8,863 nt of DNA from CAKOSP01 sp964370755 (lineage in GTDB: Bacteria; Bacillota_I; Bacilli_A; RF39; UBA660): assembly GCA_964370755.1 (NCBI GenBank), contig CAYJKL010000032.1, forward strand, positions 1 through 8,863, given 5' to 3'. The notes below the pieces were generated by a model. The model saw only the letters and a list, made by a program, of their open reading frames with translations. It did not search any database and was not told where the DNA came from. Position numbers and translations under genes: made by a program. Of the stretch, positions 1 through 6,784 are shown piece by piece (position 1 is the stretch's first letter; every line of letters starts with the position of its first letter).

Positions 1-2
1 CT

Positions 3-254
3 TTATTTGATGTAATGTCTGAAAATTTTGTTGTTCCACCGTTTTTTGATGAAATTTGTTATAGAACGACTGAGAAAACCCTATATCATCCTGACTATGA
101 TGGCTGTATTGAATATTACAGTAGAGATAGAGAATTTGATTATCGATATGGACCAATGTGTAGTTTTGGTAGGGAGTATCAAATATTTGATAATTGTATA
201 GTTTGTAATTCTGGTTATGGAAGAGTTAATTATAGAAAAAGTCAAAAGTTTTAA
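3..254 (+). CDS. 3' end of an unrecognised Tyr/Cys-rich protein (partial)
   Basis: The reading frame is open from the window edge (codons LFDV precede the first ATG at 15) to a TAA at 252-254. No Shine-Dalgarno sequence precedes ATG 15, so I read this as the C-terminal part of a gene that begins upstream, not as a complete 79-residue protein. The visible part is rich in Tyr, Phe and Asp/Glu and carries five Cys, including a CIVC pair near the end. There is no transmembrane stretch in this part. I do not recognise the family and assign no function. If the protein really starts at ATG 15, it would be a small soluble hypothetical protein. Being on the same strand as ftsE, it could be the end of the preceding operon; a weak terminator-like hairpin lies between them. 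Confidence 0.55.
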   Translation, partial: LFDVMSENFVVPPFFDEICYRTTEKTLYHPDYDGCIEYYSRDREFDYRYGPMCSFGREYQIFDNCIVCNSGYGRVNYRKSQKF

Positions 255-272
255 TCTTGTATTTTTTTGATC

Positions 273-299
273 ATTAGTATACTAGTATTTTTTGTTTTT
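273..299 (+). terminator. weak candidate intrinsic terminator upstream of ftsE
   Basis: A short hairpin (ATTAG, loop TATA, CTAGT; 273-286, one T-G pair) is followed by a T-rich run at 288-299 interrupted by one G. The stem is only five pairs, so termination is uncertain. It would separate the upstream partial gene from ftsE. Confidence 0.3.
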
Positions 300-302
300 G
301 TG

Positions 303-311
303 TGCTATACT
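303..311 (+). promoter_or_regulatory. candidate extended -10 promoter for ftsEX
   Basis: TGCTATACT fits an extended -10 box (TGn plus TATACT at 306-311). No good -35 hexamer lies 16-18 bases upstream. A second match, TATAAT at 312-317, touches the ribosome-binding site and would leave almost no leader. Transcription from the first would start near 318, at the Shine-Dalgarno sequence itself. Confidence 0.4.
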
Positions 312-317
312 TATAAT

Positions 318-325
318 GGAGGAAG
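318..325 (+). promoter_or_regulatory. ribosome-binding site fixing the ftsE start
   Basis: GGAGGAAG lies eight bases before ATG 334. It selects that start over the in-frame TTG at 292 and excludes ATG 316, which overlaps it. Confidence 0.8.
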
Positions 326-333
326 TTAATAAA

Positions 334-1035
334 ATGAAGTTTATTGAATTAAAAGAAGTTAATAAAACATATAAAAACGGTATAACTGCTGTTGCTAATA
401 CTTCCCTTACTATAAATAAAGGAGAATTTGTTTTTATCATTGGTATGACTGCTAGTGGTAAATCAACTTTAATAAAACTTTTGTATAGAGAGGAGAAACC
501 TACTAGCGGACAAGTAATTGTTGGTGGCGTTAATGTTGGTAAGCTTAAAAATAGAAATGTTTTTAAACTTAGAAGAAAGATTGGAATAGTTTTTCAAGAT
601 TTTAAACTGTTACCTAAACTTACTGCATTTGAAAATGTTGCATTTGCACTTGAGTGTACTGGTATGAAAAATAGTGAAATTAGACCTAAAGTATTAAAAG
701 CTTTAGAAATTGTTGGTTTAAAGGCTAAATCGAGAAGTTTTCCGGGAGAATTATCTGGAGGGGAGCAGCAAAGAGTGTGTATTGCTAGGGCTATTGTTAA
801 TAATCCTAAAATACTTATTTGTGATGAGCCTACTGGAAATTTAGATCCTGAAACTAGTAAAGAAATTATGGCAGTAATTGATAGTATTAATAAAGAACTT
901 GAAACTACTATTATAATGGCAACACATGATAAAGATATTGTTAATAAAATGAAAAAGCGTGTGCTTGTTATTGAGAATGGTACTCTTGCTGGCGATTATG
1001 AGAAAGGAAGATATAAAGCTCATGAAAGCGTTTAG
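334..1035 (+). CDS. ftsE: FtsE, cell-division ABC transporter ATP-binding protein
   Basis: This is the cytoplasmic ATPase that pairs with FtsX and uses ATP cycling to control peptidoglycan hydrolases outside the membrane. The 233 residues match the usual FtsE length (about 228). Visible motifs are the Walker A loop GMTASGKST (37-45), Q-loop Gln88 in FQDFKLLPKLT, signature LSGGEQQR (140-147), Walker B ILICDE (160-165) and H-loop His198. The blocks YREEKPTSG and FQDFKLLPKL are typical of FtsE and not of general ABC ATPases. The Walker A has Ala where most FtsE have Gly (GxxGxGKST); the essential GKST remains. ATG 334 is chosen for its strong GGAGGAAG site. The 3' end overlaps ftsX by 14 bases, implying translational coupling. 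Confidence 0.95.
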   Translation: MKFIELKEVNKTYKNGITAVANTSLTINKGEFVFIIGMTASGKSTLIKLLYREEKPTSGQVIVGGVNVGKLKNRNVFKLRRKIGIVFQDFKLLPKLTAFENVAFALECTGMKNSEIRPKVLKALEIVGLKAKSRSFPGELSGGEQQRVCIARAIVNNPKILICDEPTGNLDPETSKEIMAVIDSINKELETTIIMATHDKDIVNKMKKRVLVIENGTLAGDYEKGRYKAHESV

Positions 1036-1915
1036 AATATTAGGAAGGAGTATTAGAGATTCCTTTAAAAGTGTTATAAGAAATTTTAGTTTAAGTATAG
1101 CTGCTATACTGTGTGTTACTATTACACTAGTTTTAGTATCAGTATCAATTATAGCGTCTGCTAATATAAATTATACTACTGAAAATATTGAAAATGAACT
1201 TAATATTATTGTTTATTTAGATAGCGAGATTACTGAAGAGAGAATAGTAGAACTTGAAGGTGAATTTAATAATATTGATAAAGTATCTGAAGTTGTTTTT
1301 AAAAGTAAAGATGAGTGGAAGACTGAGATGAGTGAATATGATGAGACGTTTGAAACGGTTCTTAATTATTTAGAAGAAAATCCTCTTCTTGACTCATTTA
1401 CTATTAAAGTTAAAGCTATAGAAGATTTATCTGATGTTGCTGAATATATTAAATCAAGTGATAATGTTAACACTGTTAAATATGGTGAAGGTATGGTAGA
1501 TTCTATTATATCAGCATTTTCAATAATTCAAAAAGTTACTATTGGGCTTGTTGTTGCTTTAGTGCTTGTTACTGCGTTTTTAATAGGTAATACTATTAAA
1601 CTTGCAATTTTTTCTAGAAGAAATGAAATTGAAATTATGAGACTAGTTGGTGCTAGTAATTTGACTATTAAATTACCATTTTTCTTTGAAGGTCTTATAA
1701 TAGGTGTTCTTGGATCGATTATTCCAATTTCAATTACTATTTATGGATATATAATTTTATATTCTAGTACTAATGGAGTTGTGTTTTCAAATATGATTAC
1801 ACTTCTTGATCCTTATTATTTTGTGTTTTACGTAAGTGGTATTTTATTATTAATAGGTGCTGTTGTAGGAGTTTTTGGAAGTCTTAGAGCAGTAAGAAAG
1901 TATCTGAAAATATGA
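1022..1915 (+). CDS. ftsX: FtsX, cell-division ABC transporter permease
   Basis: This is the membrane partner of FtsE; its extracellular domain passes the ATPase signal to a murein hydrolase. The 297 residues are close to Bacillus FtsX (296). Topology is as expected for the family: TM1 at about 23-47, an acidic extracellular domain at about 48-165, then TM2 (170-192), TM3 (222-247) and TM4 (266-288). The conserved cytoplasmic segment RRNEIEIMRLVGAS (199-212), where FtsE docks, is present. The start at 1022 gives MKAFRILGRS and has an AAAGGAAG site about 11 bases upstream; in-frame ATG 998 lacks such a site. The gene begins inside the end of ftsE and its TGA overlaps the next gene's ATG (ATGA), so the three genes are probably read as one unit. 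Confidence 0.95.
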   Translation: MKAFRILGRSIRDSFKSVIRNFSLSIAAILCVTITLVLVSVSIIASANINYTTENIENELNIIVYLDSEITEERIVELEGEFNNIDKVSEVVFKSKDEWKTEMSEYDETFETVLNYLEENPLLDSFTIKVKAIEDLSDVAEYIKSSDNVNTVKYGEGMVDSIISAFSIIQKVTIGLVVALVLVTAFLIGNTIKLAIFSRRNEIEIMRLVGASNLTIKLPFFFEGLIIGVLGSIIPISITIYGYIILYSSTNGVVFSNMITLLDPYYFVFYVSGILLLIGAVVGVFGSLRAVRKYLKI

Positions 1916-3129
1916 TGAATAATATTGTGAAAAAATCGGGTAGAATATTTTTAATTGTACTACTTGTTTCTGTTTACTTTTTAGATCCGATGGTAGTAGA
2001 GGCTGCGGATAATACACTCGCAGGACTTAGAAGTGAACTTGCTAGTTTAAAAAAACAAAAAACTGATACTAATAATTCAGTAAATAATACGCAGTCTCAA
2101 ATTAATGCGAATAATCAAGAGATTGCTAATTCGTATGCTTCTATTGAGCAGGCTAAAGTTGATATAGAAATTGCTTTAAATGAAATAGAGGCTACTAATA
2201 TTGAAATAGAAGAGTTGTCAGCAACTGCTGCTGAACTTATGGTTTTATTTGAGCAAATAACAGATAATGAAAATTATTTAGAGTATGCAACTGGGGCTTC
2301 ATCAATGACTGAACTTATTATGAGAACTGATGCAGTTAATCAATTACTTGATTATAATAATAATACAATTACTTCACTTGAAGAGTTAATTCTTACTAAT
2401 GAGCAAAAACAACTAGATTTAATTTCAAGACAAGAACAACTTAATACTGATATAGTTAGCTATCAAAGTAAAATTAATAATTTAGAAGTTGATTTAGCTA
2501 GTTTTACTGAGATATCTGAAGATATTGATGATCAAATTAAAAATCAAGAAGCTTTAATTGAATATTATGATGATATTGGTTGTGAAGAGAATGAAGATTT
2601 AGATGCTTGTCTTGCTAGAGTTGGTAACAATATAAATAATAGTGGTTTTAAAAAGCCTACTAATTATGGTGTTGTTACTAGTTTATTTGGCTATAGATGG
2701 CTTTGGGGATCATATTCATTTCATAATGCGGTAGATATTGGGGGTAATAGGGAAGGTACTGCGGTATACTCTACTACTAATGGTACAGTAGCTGCAGTTA
2801 CTTATAGATCTAGTTGTGGTGGTACTAAAGTTTATATCCATTCATATGTTAATGGAGAGCCATATACTATGAGTTATTTACATTTGCTTGCGGCACATGT
2901 TAGTGTTGGAGATCATGTTACTACACAAACACAAATTGGTACTGTTGGTGGGGGAACACAAACATGGTGGGATAACTGCTCTACTGGGGCTCATTTACAT
3001 TATGGTGTTGCTACTGGCTTTTACTTAGGTGGTGGTGCGCATGGATATTCTAGTTATAGTACTTATGTTGCTAATGCTATTAATCCACCAGGATACCCTG
3101 GTTTATATGGAACTTATAAGTCAAGATAA
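1912..3129 (+). CDS. secreted coiled-coil M23 peptidase, probable FtsEX-controlled murein hydrolase
   Basis: This 405-residue exported protein has an EnvC/PcsB-like plan. A signal peptide covers about residues 1-32 (hydrophobic 11-24, likely cut near VEA-ADN). A long helical, Asn/Gln/Glu-rich coiled coil follows (about 35-220), then a C-terminal M23 LytM domain (about 250-395). The zinc and catalytic residues are all visible: H271 and D275 (HNAVD), H324 (YLHLL), H361 and H363 (HLH). It should therefore be an active endopeptidase, unlike E. coli EnvC, which has lost the site and only activates amidases. Four Cys (224, 233, 302, 356) could form two disulfides. The start overlaps ftsX by 4 bases; ATG 1915 is equally possible. 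The fused order with ftsEX strongly suggests it is the hydrolase FtsX controls. Its exact cleavage bond is unknown. Confidence 0.9.
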   Translation: MMNNIVKKSGRIFLIVLLVSVYFLDPMVVEAADNTLAGLRSELASLKKQKTDTNNSVNNTQSQINANNQEIANSYASIEQAKVDIEIALNEIEATNIEIEELSATAAELMVLFEQITDNENYLEYATGASSMTELIMRTDAVNQLLDYNNNTITSLEELILTNEQKQLDLISRQEQLNTDIVSYQSKINNLEVDLASFTEISEDIDDQIKNQEALIEYYDDIGCEENEDLDACLARVGNNINNSGFKKPTNYGVVTSLFGYRWLWGSYSFHNAVDIGGNREGTAVYSTTNGTVAAVTYRSSCGGTKVYIHSYVNGEPYTMSYLHLLAAHVSVGDHVTTQTQIGTVGGGTQTWWDNCSTGAHLHYGVATGFYLGGGAHGYSSYSTYVANAINPPGYPGLYGTYKSR

Positions 3130-3166
3130 CTAATGTTTTTTAGGAAATATTAGTTTCTTTTTTTTT
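3128..3166 (+). terminator. intrinsic terminator ending the ftsE-ftsX-peptidase unit
   Basis: An 11-pair stem (3128-3138 with 3145-3155, one G-T pair, six-base loop) is followed by T, C and nine T. Two bases of the TAA stop lie in the stem. This is the clearest terminator in the window. Confidence 0.85.
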
Positions 3167-3173
3167 GATTTTA

Positions 3174-3182
3174 TGATACACT
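3174..3182 (+). promoter_or_regulatory. candidate extended -10 promoter for the yvcK cluster
   Basis: TGATACACT (TGn plus TACACT at 3177-3182) lies right after the terminator T-run; TATGAT at 3172-3177 is an alternative. No convincing -35 is seen. Transcription would start close to the AGGTGA ribosome-binding site at 3188-3193. Confidence 0.4.
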
Positions 3183-3199
3183 AGGGTAGGTGATGAACG

Positions 3200-4156
3200 A
3201 TGAAAAAAATCGTAATATTTGGTGGAGGTAGTGGTCTTTCACAACTATTAAAAGGATTAAAGCTTTTTCCAGTAGAAATAACTGCTGTTGTTACTGTTGC
3301 TGATAATGGACATAGTACTGGTAAACTTAGAAAAGAACTTAAAATTCCTGCAGTAGGCGATATATCCAAAGTATTATTATCTATGTCTAATATGGATGAA
3401 GATATTATTAATCTTATGAATTATAGATTTACTAAATCTAAGACTTTGGGTGAGCATTCAGTTAAAAATTTACTTTTAACTGCTCTTTTAGATATTACTG
3501 GGAATTTTGATGAAGCTATTCCAGTTTTATGTAAACTTTTGGATATTGAAGGTAATATTTTACCACTTACTGAAGATTCAATACACTTAGTAGGTATTAC
3601 TGAGTCTGGTAAGAAAATTAAAGGTGAAGAACAAATTACTAAGAGTGGAGAAAAAATTAAAGAAATTAAATATGATAAAGAATTTAATGTAAATTATAAA
3701 ATATTCGAAGCAGTAGATGAAGCTGATTTAATTATTTTTGCTTCTGGAAGTTTAATTACAAGTATTATTCCAAATATATTAGATAAAGATCTTGCTAGTT
3801 ATATAAGTGATTCTCCGGCTGATAAACTATATGTATGTAATTTATTTACTCAACCTGGTGAAACTGATGACTTTTTAGTTAGTGATCATATTAAGTTAAT
3901 TGAAAAATACTTGGGAGATAACTCTATAAATGCAGTTGTTGCTAATGAAAATATTATTAGAGGAAAACTTGCTAAGAAGTATTTATCTGAAGAGCAAAAA
4001 GATTTTGTTGAACTTGATTTAGAAGAACTTGATAATATGAATAAGAAAGTTATTGCAGATGATTTAGTTATTGTTGAAACTGATTATTTTAGACATGACG
4101 CTCTTAAGACTGCGTATCTTATTTTTTCTTATTTAATGGAGAAAGATAAAAAATGA
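3200..4156 (+). CDS. yvcK: YvcK-type putative gluconeogenesis/envelope factor
   Basis: YvcK (CofD-like fold) binds UDP-GlcNAc in Bacillus and is needed for normal wall synthesis and shape on gluconeogenic carbon sources; it is cytoplasmic. The 318 residues match the family (about 317). Motifs seen are GGGSGLS (8-14), VADNGHSTGKLR (33-44), GDI (53-55), GSLITSIIPNIL (183-194), QPGETDDF (218-225) and RHDALKTA (298-305). Several differ from the common forms as I know them (GGSSG, PPGD, GPGSLYTS). The start at 3200 has AGGTGA six bases upstream. It is first in a five-gene cluster, and its TGA overlaps the whiA ATG. The yvcK-whiA pairing is the classic Bacillota order, but rapZ (yvcJ), normally just before yvcK, is not here. 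The family assignment is firm; ligand binding by this diverged copy is inferred. Confidence 0.9.
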   Translation: MKKIVIFGGGSGLSQLLKGLKLFPVEITAVVTVADNGHSTGKLRKELKIPAVGDISKVLLSMSNMDEDIINLMNYRFTKSKTLGEHSVKNLLLTALLDITGNFDEAIPVLCKLLDIEGNILPLTEDSIHLVGITESGKKIKGEEQITKSGEKIKEIKYDKEFNVNYKIFEAVDEADLIIFASGSLITSIIPNILDKDLASYISDSPADKLYVCNLFTQPGETDDFLVSDHIKLIEKYLGDNSINAVVANENIIRGKLAKKYLSEEQKDFVELDLEELDNMNKKVIADDLVIVETDYFRHDALKTAYLIFSYLMEKDKK

Positions 4157-5064
4157 CGTTTACTACAATGCTTAAAGATGAAATATCTAGACTTGATGAT
4201 AATTCTCTTGAAAAGCGTATGATACTAGTTTCATATCTTAATTTAATTGGTAAGTTTTCTGAAACGCTTGTTATCTCTTCTGAAACTGCATCAGTTATTA
4301 GAAAAATTTATGGAGATTTAAAAGAAATTTATGATATTAACCCTAAGATAATGGTTCGTATTCAAAATAGGTTTAAGAAGAAGCAAATATATATGCTTAT
4401 TATAAAAGAAAAGTTAGATGTAATTAAGTCTTCGATTAAATACTCAAATGTTTTGGATATTTTGGAAACTGAAGAAGATAGAGTTAGTTTTTTGAAAGGT
4501 GCTTTTATGGCTGTAGGGTCTATATCTGACCCAAAGACTAGTGGTTACCATTTAGAATTTTCTTGTAGTAAAAGAAGGTACGCTACTGATATAAAAAGAG
4601 TACTAGGGGCTTTTAAATTTAGATCTAAGGTTATAACTCGTAATAATAAATATATTACATATATAAAATCAAGTGATGATATGAGTGATATGATTAAGCT
4701 TTTTAAAACTATTAATTCTTTATTTTATTTCGAAGATATAAGAATATATAGGGACCATAAAAATATGGTTAATAGACTTAATAATTGTGAAGTTGCTAAT
4801 CAGGAAAAAACTATTAAAACTGGTCTTAAACAGTTAGATGCTATTGAATATTTACGAAAAAATGATTTAGTTGATTTACTTGATGATAAAGTTAAAACTG
4901 TTGTTCTTATGAGAGAGAAGTATCCAGAGGCATCTTATGCAGAACTTGCTGAAATAATTAGTATGGAAACAGATTATAAAATTGGTAAATCTGGTATTAA
5001 TCATAATTTTATTAAGATAAATGAAATGATTAGTAAACATATGGAGGTAAATAGTGAAAAATGA
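4153..5064 (+). CDS. whiA: WhiA, conserved DNA-binding cell-division and sporulation-type regulator
   Basis: WhiA couples a LAGLIDADG-endonuclease-like N-terminal fold to a C-terminal helix-turn-helix. In Bacillus it supports FtsZ assembly and chromosome segregation; in Streptomyces it activates division genes. Visible in these 303 residues are the family block FLKGAFMAVGSISDPKTSGY (113-132) followed by HLEF, the segment from R197 to T220 with NRLNNCEVAN, and the C-terminal HTH region with YPEASYAELAEI (257-268) and KSGINHNFIKI (279-289). The LAGLIDADG catalytic function is not expected in this family. It starts at ATG 4153, overlapping the yvcK stop by 4 bases, with GGAG 11 bases upstream. 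It overlaps the next gene by 11 bases. A nucleoid-associated role is inferred from homology only. Confidence 0.94.
   Translation: MTFTTMLKDEISRLDDNSLEKRMILVSYLNLIGKFSETLVISSETASVIRKIYGDLKEIYDINPKIMVRIQNRFKKKQIYMLIIKEKLDVIKSSIKYSNVLDILETEEDRVSFLKGAFMAVGSISDPKTSGYHLEFSCSKRRYATDIKRVLGAFKFRSKVITRNNKYITYIKSSDDMSDMIKLFKTINSLFYFEDIRIYRDHKNMVNRLNNCEVANQEKTIKTGLKQLDAIEYLRKNDLVDLLDDKVKTVVLMREKYPEASYAELAEIISMETDYKIGKSGINHNFIKINEMISKHMEVNSEK
5043..5048 (+). promoter_or_regulatory. ribosome-binding site fixing the nrdG GTG start
   Basis: GGAGGT inside the end of whiA lies five bases before GTG 5054. The nearby ATGs (5061, 5064) are in other frames, so the GTG is the start. Confidence 0.75.
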
Positions 5065-5581
5065 TGTTTATTTAGCCACTTTAATTGAAACTGATAGTAT
5101 CGTAGATGGACCTGGACTTAGAGCGGTTTTGTGGTTTCAAGGATGCTCTCATAACTGTGTTGGTTGCCATAATCCTGGAACTCATGAATTTAATACTGGT
5201 TTGAAACTAAAATATGATGAAGTTTATGAAATGATTGATAATTTAGAAAATCAAGATGGAATTACTTTTTCTGGCGGGGATGCTTTTTTTCAGCCGGAAG
5301 CTATGCTTGATATAATTAAGTATGTTAAAAGTAAGGGATATAATACCTGGGTTTATACTGGATTTTTATGGGAAGAGTTACTTAGTATGAAGGACATTTA
5401 TAAGGAAATACTTAAATATGTTGATGTAGTAGTTGATGGTAAATTCGATATGTCTATGAAAAGTTTAGAATGTAAGTATAGAGGAAGTTATAATCAAAGA
5501 GTTATTGACGTTCAGAAAAGTTTAAAAAATAAAAAGAAAGTTTTGTTTTATGAAGATGAGAAAATACCTCTTAACGTTTAG
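5054..5581 (+). CDS. nrdG: NrdG, anaerobic ribonucleotide reductase activating protein (radical SAM)
   Basis: This activase uses a [4Fe-4S] cluster and S-adenosylmethionine to create the glycyl radical on NrdD, letting the cell make deoxynucleotides without oxygen. In these 175 residues the cluster motif is C31-x3-C35-x2-C38 in GCSHNCVGCHNPGTHEF. It is followed by the SAM-binding TFSGGD (71-76), VVVDGKFD (125-132) and RGSYNQRVIDV (143-153), all typical of NrdG. The last residues after about 168 extend past the usual NrdG end and are encoded where truA begins. It starts at GTG inside whiA. The partner nrdD is not in the window, so it must lie elsewhere if the enzyme works. The dCMP-deaminase-type gene two positions downstream belongs to the same deoxynucleotide pathway. 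Its presence suggests anaerobic growth. Confidence 0.92.
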   Translation: MKNDVYLATLIETDSIVDGPGLRAVLWFQGCSHNCVGCHNPGTHEFNTGLKLKYDEVYEMIDNLENQDGITFSGGDAFFQPEAMLDIIKYVKSKGYNTWVYTGFLWEELLSMKDIYKEILKYVDVVVDGKFDMSMKSLECKYRGSYNQRVIDVQKSLKNKKKVLFYEDEKIPLNV

Positions 5582-6266
5582 TTATGATGGATCCTTATTT
5601 TATGGATTTCAAAGACAGAATAATGTTAGAAATGTTCAAGGTGAACTAGAGGCGGCGCTAAGTAATATTTTGGAAACAGATGTTGTTATAAAGGGAAGTG
5701 GTAGAACTGATGCTGGTGTTCATGCACTTTGTCAGTGTGCTCATTTTGAAGTAACTAGTATTCCTGATGATTTGTGTAGTCTTATAAATAGTAAACTTAA
5801 TGATATTAAAATTTTAAGTGTTGAAGAAGTAAGTGATGATTTTCATGCTAGGTATGGAGTTATGAGTAAAACTTATGAATATAAATTATCATTTGATAGA
5901 AGTAAAGATAAAAATTATTATTTAGTTTATTATAAGGATCTTGATTTTGATAAAATGGTAGAAGCAAGTAAATTATTTGTTGGAACACATGATTTTAGAA
6001 ATTTTGTTTCAGGTACTCGTGATGATTATATAAGTACTATATTTGATGTAACTTTGGTTAAAGAAGAAAACGATATTATTTTTAGGTTTACTGGTAAAGG
6101 TTTTTATAAATATATGGTTAGAAATTTAGTTGGAGCTTTAATTGATGTAGGTAAGGGTAAAGTTACTTATGATTATATTAAAGATTGTTTAGAAAATTAT
6201 GAAGAAAGAAGGCAATTATCTACTGCGCATGCAAATGGGCTATATTTAGTAGATATTAAGTATTAG
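5550..6266 (+). CDS. truA: TruA, tRNA pseudouridine(38-40) synthase
   Basis: TruA converts uridines 38, 39 and 40 of the anticodon arm of many tRNAs to pseudouridine. The 238 residues are near the family length (about 245). The catalytic loop GRTDAGVHA carries the nucleophile Asp54. The N-terminal TFSYDGSLFYGFQ and C-terminal FYKYMVRNLVGALIDVGKGK blocks are also typical. The start is uncertain: ATG 5550 has only a poor AGAAAG site nine bases upstream, while ATG 5556 (MRKYLLTF) gives the N-terminus more usual for TruA but has no proper site. Either start overlaps nrdG, by 32 or 26 bases, the largest overlap in the window. Translation therefore probably depends on ribosomes coming from nrdG. 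Function is certain from the active site; only the first two residues are in doubt. Confidence 0.95.
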   Translation: MKMRKYLLTFSYDGSLFYGFQRQNNVRNVQGELEAALSNILETDVVIKGSGRTDAGVHALCQCAHFEVTSIPDDLCSLINSKLNDIKILSVEEVSDDFHARYGVMSKTYEYKLSFDRSKDKNYYLVYYKDLDFDKMVEASKLFVGTHDFRNFVSGTRDDYISTIFDVTLVKEENDIIFRFTGKGFYKYMVRNLVGALIDVGKGKVTYDYIKDCLENYEERRQLSTAHANGLYLVDIKY

Positions 6267-6271
6267 AGGTG
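6266..6271 (+). promoter_or_regulatory. ribosome-binding site deciding the deaminase start
   Basis: GAGGTG, beginning on the last base of the truA stop, is four bases from ATG 6276 but one base from ATG 6273. The second ATG is the better start. Confidence 0.55.
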
Positions 6272-6275
6272 TATG

Positions 6276-6764
6276 ATGGGAAGAATTGATAAAAATAATT
6301 ATTATTTAAATATTGCAGAGGCAAGTGTTGAAAGAGGAACTTGTCTTAGAAGAAATTTTGGGGCTATTATTGTTAAAAATGATGAAATAATTTCAACTGG
6401 TTATGTTGGAGCTCCTAGAAAAAGAAAAAATTGTTGTGATCTTAAATATTGTATGAGAGAAAAACTTAATGTTCCAAGAGGTGAGAGGTATGAACTTTGT
6501 CGTAGTGTTCATGCTGAGCAGAATGCTATTATAAGTGCTGCTAGAAAAGATATGATAGATTCAACTTTATATCTTGTAGGTCTTAATTTTACTGATGGTA
6601 CTTATGTTGAGGGAGCTAATCCATGCGCACTTTGTAAAAGAATGATTATTAATTCTGGTATTAAAACTGTTGTTATTAGAGATACTAAAGAAGACTATAG
6701 AATCGTGGATGTTGATGAGTATATTAATAATGATGAAAGTTTAGAGGATGTTAAAGGATATTAA
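6276..6764 (+). CDS. dCMP deaminase family protein (ComEB-like)
   Basis: This zinc enzyme of the cytidine/deoxycytidylate deaminase superfamily most likely converts dCMP to dUMP, the precursor for dTMP. Of 162 residues, the active-site pair is H79-A-E81 (HAEQNAI) and P116-C117-A-L-C120 (NPCALCKRMI), giving the zinc ligands His79, Cys117 and Cys120 and the proton shuttle Glu81. The N-terminal CLRRNFGAIIV and STGYVGAPR blocks fit the dCMP branch rather than tRNA or guanine deaminases. An inserted segment holds four more Cys (53, 54, 59, 75), which could bind a second, structural metal ion, as seen in some members of this family. It starts nine bases after truA and closes the yvcK cluster, with a terminator over its stop. 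ComEB is named for a competence operon, but nothing here points to competence. Confidence 0.88.
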   Translation: MGRIDKNNYYLNIAEASVERGTCLRRNFGAIIVKNDEIISTGYVGAPRKRKNCCDLKYCMREKLNVPRGERYELCRSVHAEQNAIISAARKDMIDSTLYLVGLNFTDGTYVEGANPCALCKRMIINSGIKTVVIRDTKEDYRIVDVDEYINNDESLEDVKGY

Positions 6765-6783
6765 AAAAATAATATTCTTTTTT
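6753..6783 (+). terminator. intrinsic terminator ending the yvcK cluster
   Basis: An 11-pair A/T-rich stem (6753-6763 with 6770-6780, one G-T pair, six-A loop) runs into six T at 6778-6783. The stop codon TAA (6762-6764) lies at the top of the stem. Only one G-C pair is present, so efficiency is uncertain. Confidence 0.6.
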
Positions 6784-6784
6784 A

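Noticed and set aside
275..288. Overlapping palindromes TAGTATACTA and ATACTAGTAT as a regulator site for ftsE
   Set aside because: They are unrepeated, lie in an A/T-rich gap where short palindromes are common, and are partly explained by a weak terminator hairpin.
292..333. TTG start extending ftsE by 14 residues
   Set aside because: No ribosome site precedes it, the extension is unlike FtsE, and ATG 334 has GGAGGAAG at ideal spacing.
841..1023. Minus-strand open frame within ftsE
   Set aside because: It is antisense to the conserved C-terminal half of FtsE, low in complexity and without a ribosome site.
3181..3369. Minus-strand open frame opposite the 5' end of yvcK
   Set aside because: It mirrors the conserved N-terminal motifs of YvcK and has no independent support.
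1913..5064. TGA read as tryptophan (Mycoplasma-type code)
   Set aside because: TGA ends ftsX, yvcK and whiA at family-typical lengths, and Trp is TGG throughout.
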